In this document: in pieces, positions 25,075 through 37,223 of the stretch
How positions within the stretch are numbered: position 1 is the first letter of the stretch
How the letters are laid out: every line of letters begins with the position of its first letter
Assembly (NCBI GenBank): GCA_905182985.1
Contig: CAJJDN010000016.1
Location: forward strand, 643,861 to 707,860
Length of the DNA stretch: 64,000 bases
Reading direction: 5' to 3'
Source: Paramecium sonneborni
Lineage: Eukaryota > Ciliophora > Oligohymenophorea > Peniculida > Parameciidae
Notes under the pieces: model-generated
What the model saw: only the letters and a program-made list of their open reading frames with translations
Databases searched by the model: none
What the model was told of the DNA's origin: nothing
Translations under genes and position numbers: made by a program

Positions 25075-25342
25075 AAATTTTTGATTTTAAATATAAACAA
25101 TTATATATAGGTAATTTTGATCATATCAAAAAATTCAGAATCATTAATTCTTTAAAGAGTGAATTAAATAAAAAAATATTCAAATAGGCTCTTATTAACT
25201 ATGACAAATTGCATACACTTTTCCAAATAGAATTATTAATAGGTAATCTTAGTATTCTGGTTCAGAAGTATTATCTGTTGTAGAAAATAAAAAGTATTAT
25301 TTTTAATTTCATACTCAAAAATAGCATTTTTATAATTGTTAA

Positions 25343-26260
25343 TCATTTAAAATTACTTTAGTCACAAATCTGACAATAGGAATCAAAATTATTGGCTGAT
25401 TGTGTTTTAATCCAAAAAAAGAAACATTTTTTACATTTCTCAAATTTTACTAAATTATGATATCTTGAAACTATGAATTTAATTTAATTTAAATGGTATA
25501 ATTCAAGCATACTCTTATTTAATATGTTTCTTAATTAACTATTCTTTATTCTATCATTACAACTAATACAATTCAAATTGTATTGTCCTTAATTTATTAA
25601 CTATTATAATTAATCTCTTAAGCAATCTTTATGAAAATTATGTTAACAATTCAGTTTAAAATTATCATGATCAATATACGTGAAACATATTTTACATTTA
25701 ATAATCTCCTAAACAGATTATCTTACTTACATTCCATATGAATTAAAGTTATTATTATTAGTATTTAGATATCTTGATGATAAATTTGGTAATTTATATT
25801 AATTTATTTAACAATTCTCACTCTTATGCAATCTGAAATTTTCTTTTTTCTTTTATTTCTTAAAATTAATTGGTTTTAACAACTCCAGTAATTTATTTTA
25901 AGAATTTTATACTTATTAATAATCTACTTTTTGTTGCTTAGGATTTTAAATTATGAATTCATTTATTGAATAAATGTGTGACATTTTATCTTTTTATTTT
26001 ATTGGTTATTCTTTCAGTTAAATCTAACTTTCATAAGATTTAATATCTGGGGCCGATTTCTTAGCATTTATTTTTGTACGGATTTGAGGAATACTTTAAG
26101 GTAAAGTTCTCTATTTTGGATAGCTTTCATCAAAAAGTAAATCAATAAGTGTCATTCTTTCCCTTGAACTATTTGGAAGTTATTTTATCATATTTATTGA
26201 TTCAAACAAAATTTATAATTAAATTTTTTATTGTTTAACTTAAAAATAGAAAAAATCCAT
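25343..26260 (-). CDS. RING/IBR (RBR-like) ubiquitin ligase
   Basis: A low-complexity basic N-terminus (MDFFYFQVKQQKIQLQ onward) leads to a RING-type cluster near residue 180: CKICFTY, then LNCQHNFHKDCL and LNCISCNDRI. About 50 residues on, an IBR-like pair CKKCFFFW and YCQICDQ follows. The order RING then IBR with a conserved-looking ELY linker suggests an RBR E3 ligase, but the last part of the IBR and a RING2 are not seen; the frame meets TGA after CDQSNFK. An intron there could extend it towards 25090. The 5' end may also extend into 26261-26866. Confidence 0.6.
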
Positions 26261-26866
26261 TATCATATCAATTATTTTGGGAAAATCATTAAATAATACT
26301 ACCTCTTATTATTTCAAAAAAGATTGCTAACATAAAGATAAATTTACAAATCAAATTTTAAAATGGATATCAATTAATTACTTTTTATGATTTGAAAATA
26401 TGATATCTAAAATATCTTATATGACAAAAAGCGCTACAATATTAGTTTTTATCTCTATTAAAAGTTGTTCTAATTTTATAGTAGTTTTCTAATTATTATT
26501 TGTTTTAATTATCCTTTTCAATAAATTGAATTAATTCTCCTCAAAGAAATTTAAAATGAACTTAGTTTTAATAAATTATCAGCATAGATATTAAGTTTAG
26601 GCTTTTAATAGTTTATTTATTTTATATTTAATTTTTGCTGCAGATAATCTAATCTGATATCATATTTTAATTCAATGCTTATTTAATTTTAAAAATGAAA
26701 ATAAAATAAAATCTATTTCTTAAAATATTAAAACAACTGCTAATCTTTCTTGATTATCAGAAATAAATTGAATATAAAATAATTAGAAAATGATAGAATA
26801 GGATTATAATTAAATAATTTTAATAATGTATTAGTAAATTAATGATTATTTTTTATATTATTATAC
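26261..26866 (-). other. Unresolved coding-like region upstream of the RBR gene
   Basis: The minus strand holds protein-like segments in alternating frames (for example ELKYDIRLDYLQQKLNIK and TTIKLEQLLIEIKTNIVAL) but no start codon that leads into them. They may be 5' exons of the RING/IBR gene, as one frame is continuous with its start apart from a TGA. I could not place the introns. Confidence 0.35.
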
Positions 26867-28129
26867 TCATCTAACTTTTGCTCTAAGAGCTTCAATTTCA
26901 GCACACATAAGAACTATTAATGATTATAAATCTTATATTTATCTTTTTAACATTCTATCATCAAAGGGTTTTGCATTTCTAAGTTTTTCCAATTCTTTTA
27001 ATAGTTCTTATATCTATCTTTCATAATCAGCAATAATATCTGTAGGATTGACTTATAAATTACTGCTATTATTGATTTAGGATTATAATAATTATTAAGC
27101 TTTTAATCTATCTTATACCATTTAATTTTAAATTTCCATATCCTTAATTTATCTTTCTAATTATTTTATCCTATTTTCAGCATCTCTAAGTTTTTAAAGT
27201 GTATCTAATGAATTATCATCTGTTTCTCTTAATTATTTTTATAAGCTATAAATTAAATCTTACATTTAATCTACTTTTTATTAATCCATTCCTTATGATG
27301 CATTTTATGAAGCTTATTGAGAGTTTTATAAATCAGACAATTATTTTTTCAATCTTTCTATTTCATCCAAAGCTTTTTAAAGATCTAATTCAGCCTTTTT
27401 TGCTTTTTTCTCATTTGCTTCAGCTGAGGTTCTCAAATCATCATTTGCTCTTAATTAATTATTATATTTAGTGTTTAATTCATCATTTTCTTATTATAAT
27501 AATTAAATTTTATTATTAAGACTTTAGATTAATTATTAAAGTCTTATAATTTCTGTTTTTTGAATCAGAATTTATTTTAAAGCTTTTTCAGTGGGAGTTT
27601 CTGATTCTAATTCAGCTAATCTATCTTCAAGTTATTTAACTTTATTTCTTTCATCTTCTAATTCTTATAATGCTTAATTGAGTTCTAATTGAAGTTATTA
27701 ATAGTCAAGTTATTTTTTGGTTAATAAATCTTTCAATCTTTCTACTTCTTCAGCCAATCTAGCTGCTTTAAGAACCATATCTCTATTACTTAGTTCAAAT
27801 TATTTATATTCTTATAAAGCTAAATCCAAACGCTATGCTTTATTTTTCCATTCCTCTACTTCATTTCCTTATTGAAAAACGATAACATTTAATCTTTCAA
27901 TTTCTGCTATCAAAATATCATTTCTGTGATTTGCATCTCTTAATAACACTTCTGCTTAAGTAAACTAAATCATTTTATTTTCAATCTAGCTTATTTATGT
28001 TTTATAACTTGATATCACTTATTTATATTAGTTTATTTCCTCCTATTAAGCTACAATATTAAACAATATTACTTCTTATTATTTGACTTTAATGATCTAT
28101 TTAAACCTAAAGGTCACCCCATCTTTCAT
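26867..28129 (-). CDS. Coiled-coil cytoskeletal-type protein
   Basis: Uninterrupted frame of 420 codons plus TGA, starting MKDGVTFRFKQIIKVKQQ. From about residue 30 to the end it is heptad-patterned coiled coil (AARLAEEVERLKDLL, ALQELEDERNKVKQLEDRL, ALDEIERLKKQLSDLQ). It ends CAEIEALRAKVR. No globular domain besides the short N-terminal head. Such proteins in ciliates are often basal-body or epiplasm components, but that is inference. Only 71 bp separate it from the end of the upstream gene. The head MKDGVTFRF was preferred over the nearby MEAQDNERW, which would need a 31-nt intron. Confidence 0.7.
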
Positions 28130-28200
28130 TGTCTTGTGCTTCCATTAAATTGAAATGATTAATTTTATTTTTAATATTTATTTTAATATATATTTCATCA

Positions 28201-28911
28201 TCATCTTCTTACATAATTTTAAATTGGTTGTCCTTATTAGATAATAACTGGTTATTACTAAAGATATTAAGGATGTTATTATTAATAGACTTTATTTTAT
28301 TAACTGGTTGCATGTTTTGATGATGATGCCTTTTATTATTGTTGTTATGATTATTATTATTGATATTATTATTATTATTATTATTATTGATATTATTATT
28401 ATTGTTATTGATATTATTATTGTTGTTATTAAAATAAATTAGGCTATTATGATTGAGAGTTTGCATTTAATTTATAAATTTGATTTCCTTTTTATTAAAC
28501 AGTTTGCATAATCGGGGGTTAAACCTAAGGTTATCTATTTTATTTAGTTAAGAGTAATTATTGAAGTGCTTTTTAATCAGCTTGTGATAATATTTTAGCT
28601 TCTTTAGGTTATTAAAATTATTTTTAAGCACTTTCAATTGATTTTTGAAGCTGTTAATTTTTTTATTTTTCTTAATTTAATTCTTGATTTAATTAGTCTA
28701 TTTTTAAATCTTTTTTATCTAAAGCCTCTTACAATTATTTTATCTATTTTTCATATTCCTTAATTTAGAGATTATCTTTATTAGAACTATTGGAATTCTT
28801 TTCAAAATCTTCTTTTGATTTGATAATCTATCTTTCATATGCTATTCTATTCAATTCCATTGTTAACAATAGTAACTTTGGATCTTCTGGGATTTATTCA
28901 TGTATTTCCAT
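28201..28911 (-). CDS. Coiled-coil protein with polyGln tail
   Basis: Intron-free, 236 residues, ending in three consecutive TGA codons. Starts MEIHEQIPEDPKLLLLTMEL. Residues about 35-130 are coiled coil (KQLQEALDKKDLKIDQLNQE). The C-terminal half is low complexity: Gln runs broken by Tyr and Ser, then QYLQQQPVIIQQGQPIQ and a basic end NYVRR. Reading the same DNA as Asn repeats gives a spurious frame. Function unknown. Confidence 0.65.
28331..28436 (-). repeat. Interrupted polyGln trinucleotide tract
   Basis: TAA/CAA codons with TAT (Tyr) interruptions on the minus strand, within the preceding coiled-coil gene. Confidence 0.8.
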
Positions 28912-29081
28912 TTTAATTAATTTATTTATATGTAATAAAGGGATCAAATTTAATATGATTTACCATCTAACTCATCTGAATTGATATTATAAATATCTTC
29001 ATGCCACAATTTAATGCTTTTGGATAAAGTAAAGAAATTAATATATAACATAAAAAGGCTTTTGAGATTTAATAATTCTAT

Positions 29082-29909
29082 ATGACAAGGCATAATTAAG
29101 ATAAAGAAAACTTTCCAATAAATAAAGATTTATTTAATGAAATCTAAACATTTCATAAAGAAGCAACTTTCTTAAAATAATAATTATCAGATAATAAAGA
29201 CTGGATTCATGATTGCAATACTTAGTAGTAATAAATATATAATTAATATAAGTTTTTAGATGAGTTATAAGTTTATACCTAATTCCTCAAATGTTGCATT
29301 GAAATTTGAATCAATTATGAAATTACCAATTATAAATGCATGTGCTTTAATCTATTAAACTGAACTTTTTAATAATTGGGTTCCATTTTGTAAAGTTAGT
29401 AAAGCAGTACAAAATTATTTAGATAATAGATAAAATCACCAGGTTTAGGTCATAAAATTTGCTATATTATGATGGATCTTCCAGTTTTATCAAATAGAGA
29501 AGCTTATATTAGAGGATATGGAGTGGATAAATTAGAATAATCAAAATCATTTTTAATATGTTGTTAAACAATTCATCATGATAAAGAATACTAATAATTA
29601 CATTAAATTAACACTACTTAAGTTAATTGTGTATAAGTGGAAATTAATTTTTTTGCTGTTGAAGTTACACTTATTAATGCTGGAGAATTTATTATGAAAA
29701 GTGTTGCTAATTTAGATCCTAAAATGAAATTTATTCCTTAAAAAGTGATGAATTTTTTAATGAAAAAAATAGGGAAATTTATGTATGAAAGATTTTGTAA
29801 ATTGGCTTAAAATATTAAAGGAACTTAATGGGAAAAAGCCATTTAAGAATAGCCATAATTTTATGAACACATAAGAAAAAGATTTGAATAATATTTAAGT
29901 AAATATTGA
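29082..29909 (+). CDS. START-domain lipid-binding protein
   Basis: Helix-rich N-terminus (MTRHNQDKENFPINKDLFNE) followed from about residue 60 by a START-like (StAR-related lipid transfer) domain: MSYKFIPNSSNVALKFESIM, ELFNNWVPFCK, a GHKICYIMMDLPVLSNRE strand region and a long C-terminal helix (MKFIPQKVMNFLMKKIGKFM). The NW-PFC motif and the PxxxNRE segment are family hallmarks in many protists. A 25-nt intron precedes YFQMSYKF and a 23-nt intron follows KVSKA. It would bind a sterol or phospholipid in a hydrophobic pocket; the ligand is unknown. Confidence 0.7.
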
Positions 29910-29962
29910 TTTTTCATTTTCTATTTTTTTAAATATATTTTATACAACAACACAATTATCTA

Positions 29963-30521
29963 TCATAACATTTAATCTATTAAATATTCCACAAATATCT
30001 TTGCATTAGGAGTCGAAGCGCGTTGTGCTATTGAATTTACAAGATCATTTCTCTCCTAATGCAATAAGCTACTGATTTTTTTTTATTTTTCACATAATAT
30101 TTCATAAGACTCATTAGAATGGTGATTTTGCTTATTTGTTTCTTTATTTTATTCAGTTATATTATTTTATTAATCAAGCACTTCCCACCTATATCTTAAA
30201 TATTTATAATATCGGTTCTTAACCATGGCTAAAGTTTTTCCAGGGAAATGCTTATGAATTTTTTAGAATTTAGGCCCTATATTTTGAACCAATTCTAAAA
30301 TCAATCTATCCTCTTCTGGTGTGAATTTTTATCCTGGCTTTCTATTGCTTAGACCTTCAGTAGTTCGTCTGAAGTAATTTTATTAATTAATACTCATATT
30401 TTTTAGTTAATTTCTTTTTTCCTGATAAAGTTCTATCTTGTTCTTCTTAATCTTCTTAATCGCAACCATTTTCTTATTCTTAATCTAATTCTTTGTCTAT
30501 TTCTTATTCTTGACTAGACAT
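29963..30521 (-). CDS. Myb/SANT-like DNA-binding protein
   Basis: About 178 residues. An acidic N-terminus (MSSQEQEIDKELDQEQE) precedes one Myb-type repeat: KFTPEEDRLILELVQNIGPK, FPGKTLAMVKNRYYKYLRYRW. The spaced aromatic/hydrophobic core and the basic third helix are as in SANT/Myb factors. A helical tail follows (SSLLHQERNDLVNSIAQRAS). One 25-nt intron ending CAG joins KKYE to RTTEGLSNRKPG. A single repeat plus acidic head could make a transcription factor or a chromatin-complex subunit. Convergent with the START gene (53-bp gap). Confidence 0.75.
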
Positions 30522-30672
30522 AAAAATTAAATAAATTTGTTTATTATTCAAACGCAATTTTTTATTAGAAACAAATATTATTGAACTTGTTTTCTAACTT
30601 ACACTTTGATTTTCTATACAATAAAGAGAGATATAATATAAATTTAATTTGACATTTTATTTTATATAAAAA

Positions 30673-30953
30673 TCATTTGTTTCCCAAAACTTTAACCATT
30701 AATTCTCCTAATCTTTAAAATTCTGTTCTGCTTATCTTTTTATCATTATTTGTATCTAAATAGGATAACATATAATCAATTTCCTTTTTACTAGGTTGCT
30801 ATCTTATTTTAGAAGAAAAACCTAAGAATTCATTTCATTAGCAAGATTAATCAACAAGGCATTTAATTCTTCTTTTTCAATAAATCCTGAGTGATTTTTA
30901 TCATACCGATCGAAAACACGATTTGAGAATTCTGCTACTTATAAACTGTTCAT
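30673..30953 (-). CDS. Two-EF-hand calcium-binding protein
   Basis: 86 residues. Loops DKNHSGFIEKEE and DTNNDKKISRTE both keep the acidic ligands at positions 1, 3, 5 and 12, so calcium binding is likely. The start is MNSLQVAEFSNRVF; a 23-nt intron follows EMNSQ. Resembles half of a calmodulin. Ends MVKVLGNK. Confidence 0.85.
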
Positions 30954-31010
30954 ACTTAAATTGTATATTATTTTATTAAATAATTATATTAGTTTAGATA
31001 TAGTGATTTC

Positions 31011-32181
31011 TCATATTTTAAATGTTTAAATCTTAGTATCAAATTTCATATGCATTTCTTATATAAAGGTTTTACTGATTTTGACATTGAGTGATGCATC
31101 AAGTAATTCATCCCAATCTACTTCTAATTCATTATCATCAATTCTATAATTTTATTGACTAAGGATGCAAATAATTCCAGTCATATCCTCACTCATCAAA
31201 ATTTCTTAATGATAAAGAAGAAAACCAATAATCAATTGATAAATATAGGTCCAACCATATCTGAAGATGCAATCAAATAATTTCACTTATTTTTAGATTG
31301 GTATCATCATTCCAAATAATGAAAATAACCATGATGCACAAAACATGTCTACTTTAACTCCATTGATACAGAAATGTTGGTACAAGTCTGGCATTTTTGT
31401 TAAGATAAGATAGTCAATCAATTAGATATGCTTTGATAAACCAGGAGACCTACTATTATATAAACTTACATCGGTGAATAAAGATCATTCATTTATAGTA
31501 AATCAATCAATTTTCTTAGTAATTCAAAAGCAACATAATTATCAGAATGATAAATCAATCCAGCAGCAACAAAATTCATCCCTTACATGTAACCAACAAT
31601 TTTATTGTATTTTGAATATGCTATCAAAACCTATTATAAGTCAGATAATTTTTAAGGATAATTCTTTAGAGGATGTGTTCTTTCAACATCAAGATTTATT
31701 TATTTAATAATTTTTGGTTCGCATTTACTTTCTAATAAATTAGAATATTTAGTCTTTAATTTATCAATATCATAATTGCCTAACCATTCCTTAGCTTTTA
31801 TGCAAGTATTATTTTAATAAGGCAAACATTTACAAGGATCTACTTCTCGAGTAAATAATCTCATAATTTTATTGATTACACTCTCCTCTTTTTCTTTTGG
31901 TCTAATATCATCATATGTTAATGTACTGAATCCTTAAACTGAACATACAGTTTGATTACTTCCACATCTTTAAGGAACCTTGATTATTTATATCTGCAAA
32001 ATAAACTAAAGTTTAATACCTTAGGTTATTTTGGATAATGAATGGTTTTTGATGCATCTCGAATTACTCCTGTCACATGAATATTTCTAATTTACTAAAC
32101 AGGTTTTGGATTTTCAATAGCTGGTTCAAATTTCCTTTCCAATTATCCATGAGAAGACCTCCCTTAAAATTGCTAGGACAT
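31011..32181 (-). CDS. TBC-domain Rab GTPase-activating protein
   Basis: Accelerates GTP hydrolysis by a Rab. The TBC signature is clear: arginine finger INLDVERTHPL, glutamine finger KIVGYMQGMNFVAAGLIY, followed by AFELLRKLID and the W..SLFG ... F.YGWTYIYQLIIGFLLYH region. The start MSQQFQGRSSHGQLER was chosen because it runs in frame into VTGVIRDASKTIHYP; a 26-nt intron follows. Product about 360 residues, the bare TBC domain with short flanks. Ends FDTKIQTFKI. Divergent from the PG-rich gene with 95 bp between starts. Confidence 0.85.
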
Positions 32182-32276
32182 TCGTTAAAATATTAATTAA
32201 TTATAATATAATGCATACAAGTCGATCAGCTCCCTCATGTAACTTATGAATTAATCTAGTAATGACAATCGAATAA

Positions 32277-33246
32277 ATGTACAGTGTTGTAAGAGGTGAA
32301 ACAGGAGCTTGGGGTATTGAAGGATATGAAGTCCCCAAGAAGTATTGTGACCCACTTAAGTAAGTCTAAGAAAGAGAGTTTCTGGCAGGAAAATTAAAGA
32401 AACCTCCTACTATTACTAAAAGAGGACATTTCTTAGATGATATAGCCAAACCATTTAGAAATCGTAAGGTCCCTGTTTAATATAATGTTGAATATAAATG
32501 GGTAAATGAAAAAGATAAGGAAAGAAAAAGGTAAACTATCAATATACTCTATTAATAGATCAAAAAGTGAATTATTGAAGAGAAATACTTTTATAGATGA
32601 CATATTTCTATAGAACAGTAAAGCAAACTATCCTAAACCTGGACCAGGAAAGTATGATGAAAATAGATCTATTGAAAATCAAGCTAAAAAGTGGAATGGC
32701 AAATCTAAAATTCAATATGGAGAAAAACCAGACTTTGTTTAAGACTATTAACATTTAGGAGCTGTTTTACCTGCTGGTCCTGGTAGCTATAATCCTCATG
32801 TACTCAATATATTATAATAATAAAGCCTATTTTACCCAAATTAAAACATAATAATACAAATCCCAAGATTATGATAACTAAACATAAAGATTTTGATAAG
32901 TTTAAATTAGAAATGCTTAAAAACTATCCTAAACCTGATTGTACTAAATATAAGCCATATCCTGTCGATTATAATACTTTTGGAAGATCTTTAGAATTGC
33001 TTTATGATAAAAAAAAAATAGAGCCAGCCAAAATTAAATATTGGGTATGATTAGTAATTAATAATAAAGGGTAATCCTAATAAACCTGTCACTAGAAATA
33101 AGTCAGAGGCTAAAGTTCCTCCTTAATATAATTTAATTGCATATTGGCCTGGAAAAGAAGATGGTAGTGCTAAAAATAAAGAAATGAAAAAATTTAATTG
33201 GATGAATAAAGTCACAAAAGGAATTTAATCATCAATATATTATTGA
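32277..33246 (+). CDS. PG-rich repeat (SHIPPO/STPG-like) ciliary protein
   Basis: Product about 297 residues with Pro-Gly-rich repeats seen in axonemal ODF3/STPG proteins: YPKPGPGKYDEN and LPAGPGSYNPH, plus related NYPKPDCTKYKPYP. Start MYSVVRGETGAWGIEGYEVP. Three introns of 28, 26 and 25 nt separate the repeats. Such proteins line doublet microtubules in cilia; a ciliary role here is inferred from the repeats and the organism. Ends KGIQSSIYY. Confidence 0.75.
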
Positions 33247-33292
33247 TATATAAATAAATAATAATCATTATTTATAAAATTATTTTCTATTA

Positions 33293-33975
33293 ATGAATCT
33301 CAACTAAGAAAATCCTCACACTTTAATCGTCAATCTAATTAACAATTAAGCTATAACAAATAAAAATTAAGAATTAAATATAAACAAAATCATTGAAAAT
33401 CTTTTAAAATAAACTCTTAATCTAAGTTATGATGGACCTACATATTGCTAACTTACAGGTTAGTTTATAGGAAACAAGAAATTGATAAAGCTGAAAGTTA
33501 ATAAAGATTTACATGTTAATGTGCTTGATTAAAGTCTTATAGATTTAATACAAAATCATTGTTTTATTGATGGAAGATTTGAAAGATGCTTTTCAACTAT
33601 AAATAATGTATAGTTTATTATGACATTTGAATAAAAGACAGAATTTAGTAATCCTACAAGTTTGGAAATCACAGACGATATTTTGAAATTGGTATATGGA
33701 GAAGAGAGGTTCATTTAAATGATGGAAGAGTATATAATTTATAAAATTTTAGAATTTAAGAATTTTATTAACTAAATCAGAACTTTTAGGATAGCTTAAC
33801 CTAAAATTAATTAGTTTAATGTCCTAAGACGTAAAAATATATATTATTCAATGATGGGTTTAATATACAAGGCAAAATGTATAGTTTAGAAGGAGCATTG
33901 ACATTTTTAAATCAGGATTAAGGAAAGTTATTTGATCATCAAAAACATTTCTTACAATAATATTAGGGATATTGA
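33293..33975 (+). CDS. Conserved-looking hypothetical protein
   Basis: Not recognised. Starts MNLNQENPHTLIVNLINN and reads SYDGPTYCQLT, NHCFIDGRFERCFSTINN, SLEITDDILKLVYGEERF and, after one or two short introns, KMYSLEGALTFLNQDQGKL, ending FLQQYQGY. The mixed hydrophobic pattern suggests a folded alpha/beta protein of about 210 residues. No motif allows an assignment. Intron positions around 33450 and 33740 are uncertain. Confidence 0.5.
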
Positions 33976-34113
33976 ATTTTTGAATTGATAATTGAGAAAT
34001 TTTTTTAATTTATGCTGAAGAGTTGGTCTTAAAAATAAAAGCGCAGAATATTAAATATTTTTCTTAAGAATATAAAATAATTTATTAAAGATTTTTTAAA
34101 AATTTAAAATAAT

Positions 34114-34529
34114 ATGTAAATTTTTGTTAAGACCCTTACGGGTAAGACCATCACACTTGATGTTGAGCCATCTGATACTATCGATGCTGTTAAAGCAAAG
34201 ATTTAAGACAAAGAAGGAATTCCTCCTGATTAATAAAGATTAATTTTTGCTGGAAAACAATTAGAGGATGGAAGAACTCTTTCAGATTATAACATTTAAA
34301 AGGAATCAACTCTTCATTTGGTATTGAGACTCAGAGGAGGTGGTATGGAACCAACCATTGCTGCTATTGCCAAAAAGTACAACGTTGAAAAAAAAATATG
34401 CAGAGTTTGTTATGCCAGGTATTAAATTTAAAAAAATAAAATAGATTACCACCAAAAGCTCATAACTGTAGAAAAAGAAAGTGTGGACACTCAAATTAAT
34501 TAAGAATCAAGAAGAAGCCTAAGGATTGA
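34114..34529 (+). CDS. UBA52: Ubiquitin-eL40 ribosomal fusion protein
   Basis: Ubiquitin ([20 protein letters not shown] through VLRLRGG) fused to ribosomal protein eL40. The eL40 part has the zinc ribbon CRVCYAR ... CRKRKCGH. The fusion is cleaved after the Gly-Gly to give ubiquitin and a 60S subunit protein. One 26-nt intron at 34419-34444 splits the codon after CYA. Ends KKKPKD. 130 codons including the stop, as expected. This gene proves the code: several Gln codons are TAA and the only in-frame stop is TGA. Confidence 0.97.
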
Positions 34530-34600
34530 TATAATAATAATAAATAGTACAATAATAAATAAATATGTTTTATCATTCTAATTTATTTATTTAATTAGTT

Positions 34601-34983
34601 ATGAATTCTCAACAATAAAACAATCCAGAATACTTTCCACCTCCAACTTATTATTGTAATAAAAGTGGGCATCCTTTGACATGGAAATCAACCAGCGGTC
34701 ATCCATGTGCAGAATGTAAGATTAAAAATTGCAGATCTCGTTATTGGTGCTAATAATGTTAAGAAGCATTTTGTTTAGAATGCATGACTCCACCTCTCTT
34801 TGGAATTATTTGTGGAGCAGGACATCCGTAAACTTGTAATTACTATTTAAAAGAATGAAATTGAGCATTGTACCTCATCATGTTTGTGATTATTGCAGTG
34901 AAACTATTTAAAATTAAGCACATAGATGTTAAATATGTGATTTCGATATATGCCCTAGTTGTTTACTGCAAAAAGAGGATTGA
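34601..34983 (+). CDS. Cys/His-rich (DC1-like) zinc protein
   Basis: About 118 residues packed with zinc-ligand pairs: SGHPLTWKSTSGHPCAECK, CQQCQEAFCLECM, GAGHPMKL, HHVCDYCSE, HRCQICDFDICPSC. The HP-x(n)-C-x2-C and CDFDICPxC spacing is that of DC1/C1-like domains. One 26-nt intron joins GAGHP to MKLSIVP. Likely binds metal; partner and site unknown. Start MNSQQQNNPEYFPPPTYY. Confidence 0.65.
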
Positions 34984-35117
34984 TTTTTTGTATAAATAGT
35001 ACAAATATTTACTTATAAATGTCTCATTTAATCATTTCAATGAAAATTTTATTCTAAATTGAACTTGATTGAGAGAAAGAATGTATTAAACATAAAAAAA
35101 CTTTTATATAATAATAT

Positions 35118-35545
35118 ATGAATAAGTTATATATTGAATCGATAAAGACATCTCCAGAATTAATACCAATAGACATTTATTTTATTCTCAAAATAGGTGA
35201 ACATTGCCAATTTTCAAATATCTTAAGTGTAAATACATAATTGTGCATGATATGTTTTAGTTGTAATAGCAATCTTAAACTTGTAATATGTGCATTTAGT
35301 ATTAACTCAGAGAAAAGTAGCCAATATCTATAGAATGTTGGGCATATGATTAACATTTAGTACCAAAAGCATTCTTTGGCAAAGAAACATTAACTAATAC
35401 AACTCGCAAGATAACATTAGATGGAATGGAAATTTAAATTCGTCAATCTTAATAGGAAAGAAGCAGAACCCCAGAGATTGCTATGAAAAGAGATACTTCA
35501 CCCTTCGGAAGAAGAGATTTAACTCCAAAAAGAGAGAAAAAATGA
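35118..35545 (+). CDS. Small hypothetical protein
   Basis: Starts MNKLYIESIKTSPELIPIDI. After at least one intron (not fixed) it continues WAYDQHLVPKAFFGKETL and ends with a Ser/Arg-rich tail (TPEIAMKRDTSPFGRRDLTP). The first 30 residues could be the beginning of a C2-like sandwich but this is weak. The tail contains SP/TP sites. About 125 residues. Function unknown. Confidence 0.4.
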
Positions 35546-35637
35546 TCTATACTCATCTTTTGAGGTGGGGTTGTATAAGTTATTTCAATATCTTTTTTAA
35601 TGTAAATATCAAATCGACAAAATTTGTGTTTTCTTCA

Positions 35638-37163
35638 ATGTCTGTGTATCGAGATGAAAGCATACTAAAAGGACTTCTTCAAGGAAAAACTATAGAACAA
35701 GGGGCAGAGCTACATTTATTCATAATTATTGAATAAAATGTGAGGAAGGTCATTCAAGTGAATATTAATATGATTATTAGGAAGCTATAAAATATTAAAG
35801 GCATTTCAGAAAGAAATAACTTAATTCCTAAGATATTGAATTAGCTATCAAGGATTAAAATATGTTGAAGGTACTCTGATATTAATCATAAAGTCTGAAA
35901 TCGTTGGATTTTAATATATGGATAGTATTAATTTATCCAAAAGAATGGATGAGTATGTACTCAATGATTAAGTATAAAATCTCAATATTCAAAGAGCTTG
36001 GATTTAAGAGATTTAATTACACATTAGATGAAAACAGTTAAAATACCACTAGGATTTCCCTCTCTTTCCATTTTTAATGTTATGAAGGATTATTAGATGA
36101 TTAATTCATAAGAGACTCAATCCATTAGTAAAATAACTTATTATTATTTAAGTGTAATATAAGGATATCATTTAAGCAGAGTCATTCTAAATTATGGAAA
36201 ACAAAAAGTCTTTTAATATTATTAAAGATAATGTAATTAGCATTTTGACAGTTCATTAATAATCTATCGTCAAAAATTTCAAAGATATATTTGAAAAAGA
36301 AGTAACAAGTCTTAAGTTTAATTTCTCTTAAGAATTCGTCTAATGTATCTCCACATTTTTAGTTTAGTACTCTCTGATTTAGAAAACTATAAAGATGTTG
36401 CTCAAATAGTTCCTTTTATTATTCAATATCTATATAGTTAATAAGATCAAGTTCAAATTTATTATTACAAACATAGATGTGTAATTATTGAATGTTTGAA
36501 TAAACTCATAGTCAATAAATAGATTAATTTAGAATTTTAAGTAAATAAATATAGTCATTAATATTAGTTGCATCAAATACTTAAAATTTTGGTTTAATTT
36601 TTGACAGCAAAAATAGTAAAAATTAATATAAAATCATAAATTGAACTTTAAATAAAGACAGCTAAATGTCTTAATTATTTGCTTGAAAAATTTAATTTAA
36701 AGTATTAAGCATTGAGGTAGAATATTGATCGAGTTATTTTGGATAAATTTGAGAAAATTAAAAGCAAAATTTAAAGAAAGAATTCTCACAAATCATTACT
36801 AAAAGTTTATTCAATAATTTCATATTTTATTGAATAAAATGTAAATGTTTAACATTTGAAGTTTGTAGAATAAATGTGTGAATTAATAAGAAATATTGAA
36901 GTTGGAAAATAATAGATAAAATAATAATATCTAGATTATGAACACTTAGCTGGATTAATATCTTTATCTTTAGGAGTATATTATTTATTTGAATATGATA
37001 GAGTATTTTAATGAAAGTTATTAATGGATTGTAATATTTTTAGCCAAAAGATGAAAATAAAATTTTGCATATTATAAATAATACAAGATAATTGATGTTA
37101 GAAATGGGATTAAATGAAATGTTAGTAATGCAATCTTATATTGTGGAGCATATGATTTTATGA
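35638..37163 (+). CDS. TAF6: TFIID subunit TAF6
   Basis: Core promoter-recognition factor subunit. The N-terminus DESILKGLLQGKTIEQGAE and then the histone-fold segment EAIKYQRHFRKKQLNSQDIE match the TAF6 histone fold (which pairs with TAF9). The C-terminal HEAT domain is recognisable: SDLENYKDVAQIVPFIIQYL, then AKCLNYLLEKFNLKYQALRQ. Several short introns are required between 35700 and 36400. The last intron (26 nt, after LSLG) leads to SILMKVINGLQYF and a stop at 37161; without it the frame would end at 37014. About 470 residues. Confidence 0.65.
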
Positions 37164-37223
37164 TTATTATTACCTTAATTTTATTTTGAACACCAGTATA
37201 TATATTATTTTAAATAAAATTCA

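Noticed and set aside
28209..28466. Asn-repeat ORF in the standard code
   Set aside because: It is the wrong frame of a polyGln tract; the frame giving Gln continues the upstream coiled coil and ends at TGA.
31474..31707. + strand ORF of 77 codons
   Set aside because: Antisense to the TBC-domain catalytic region.
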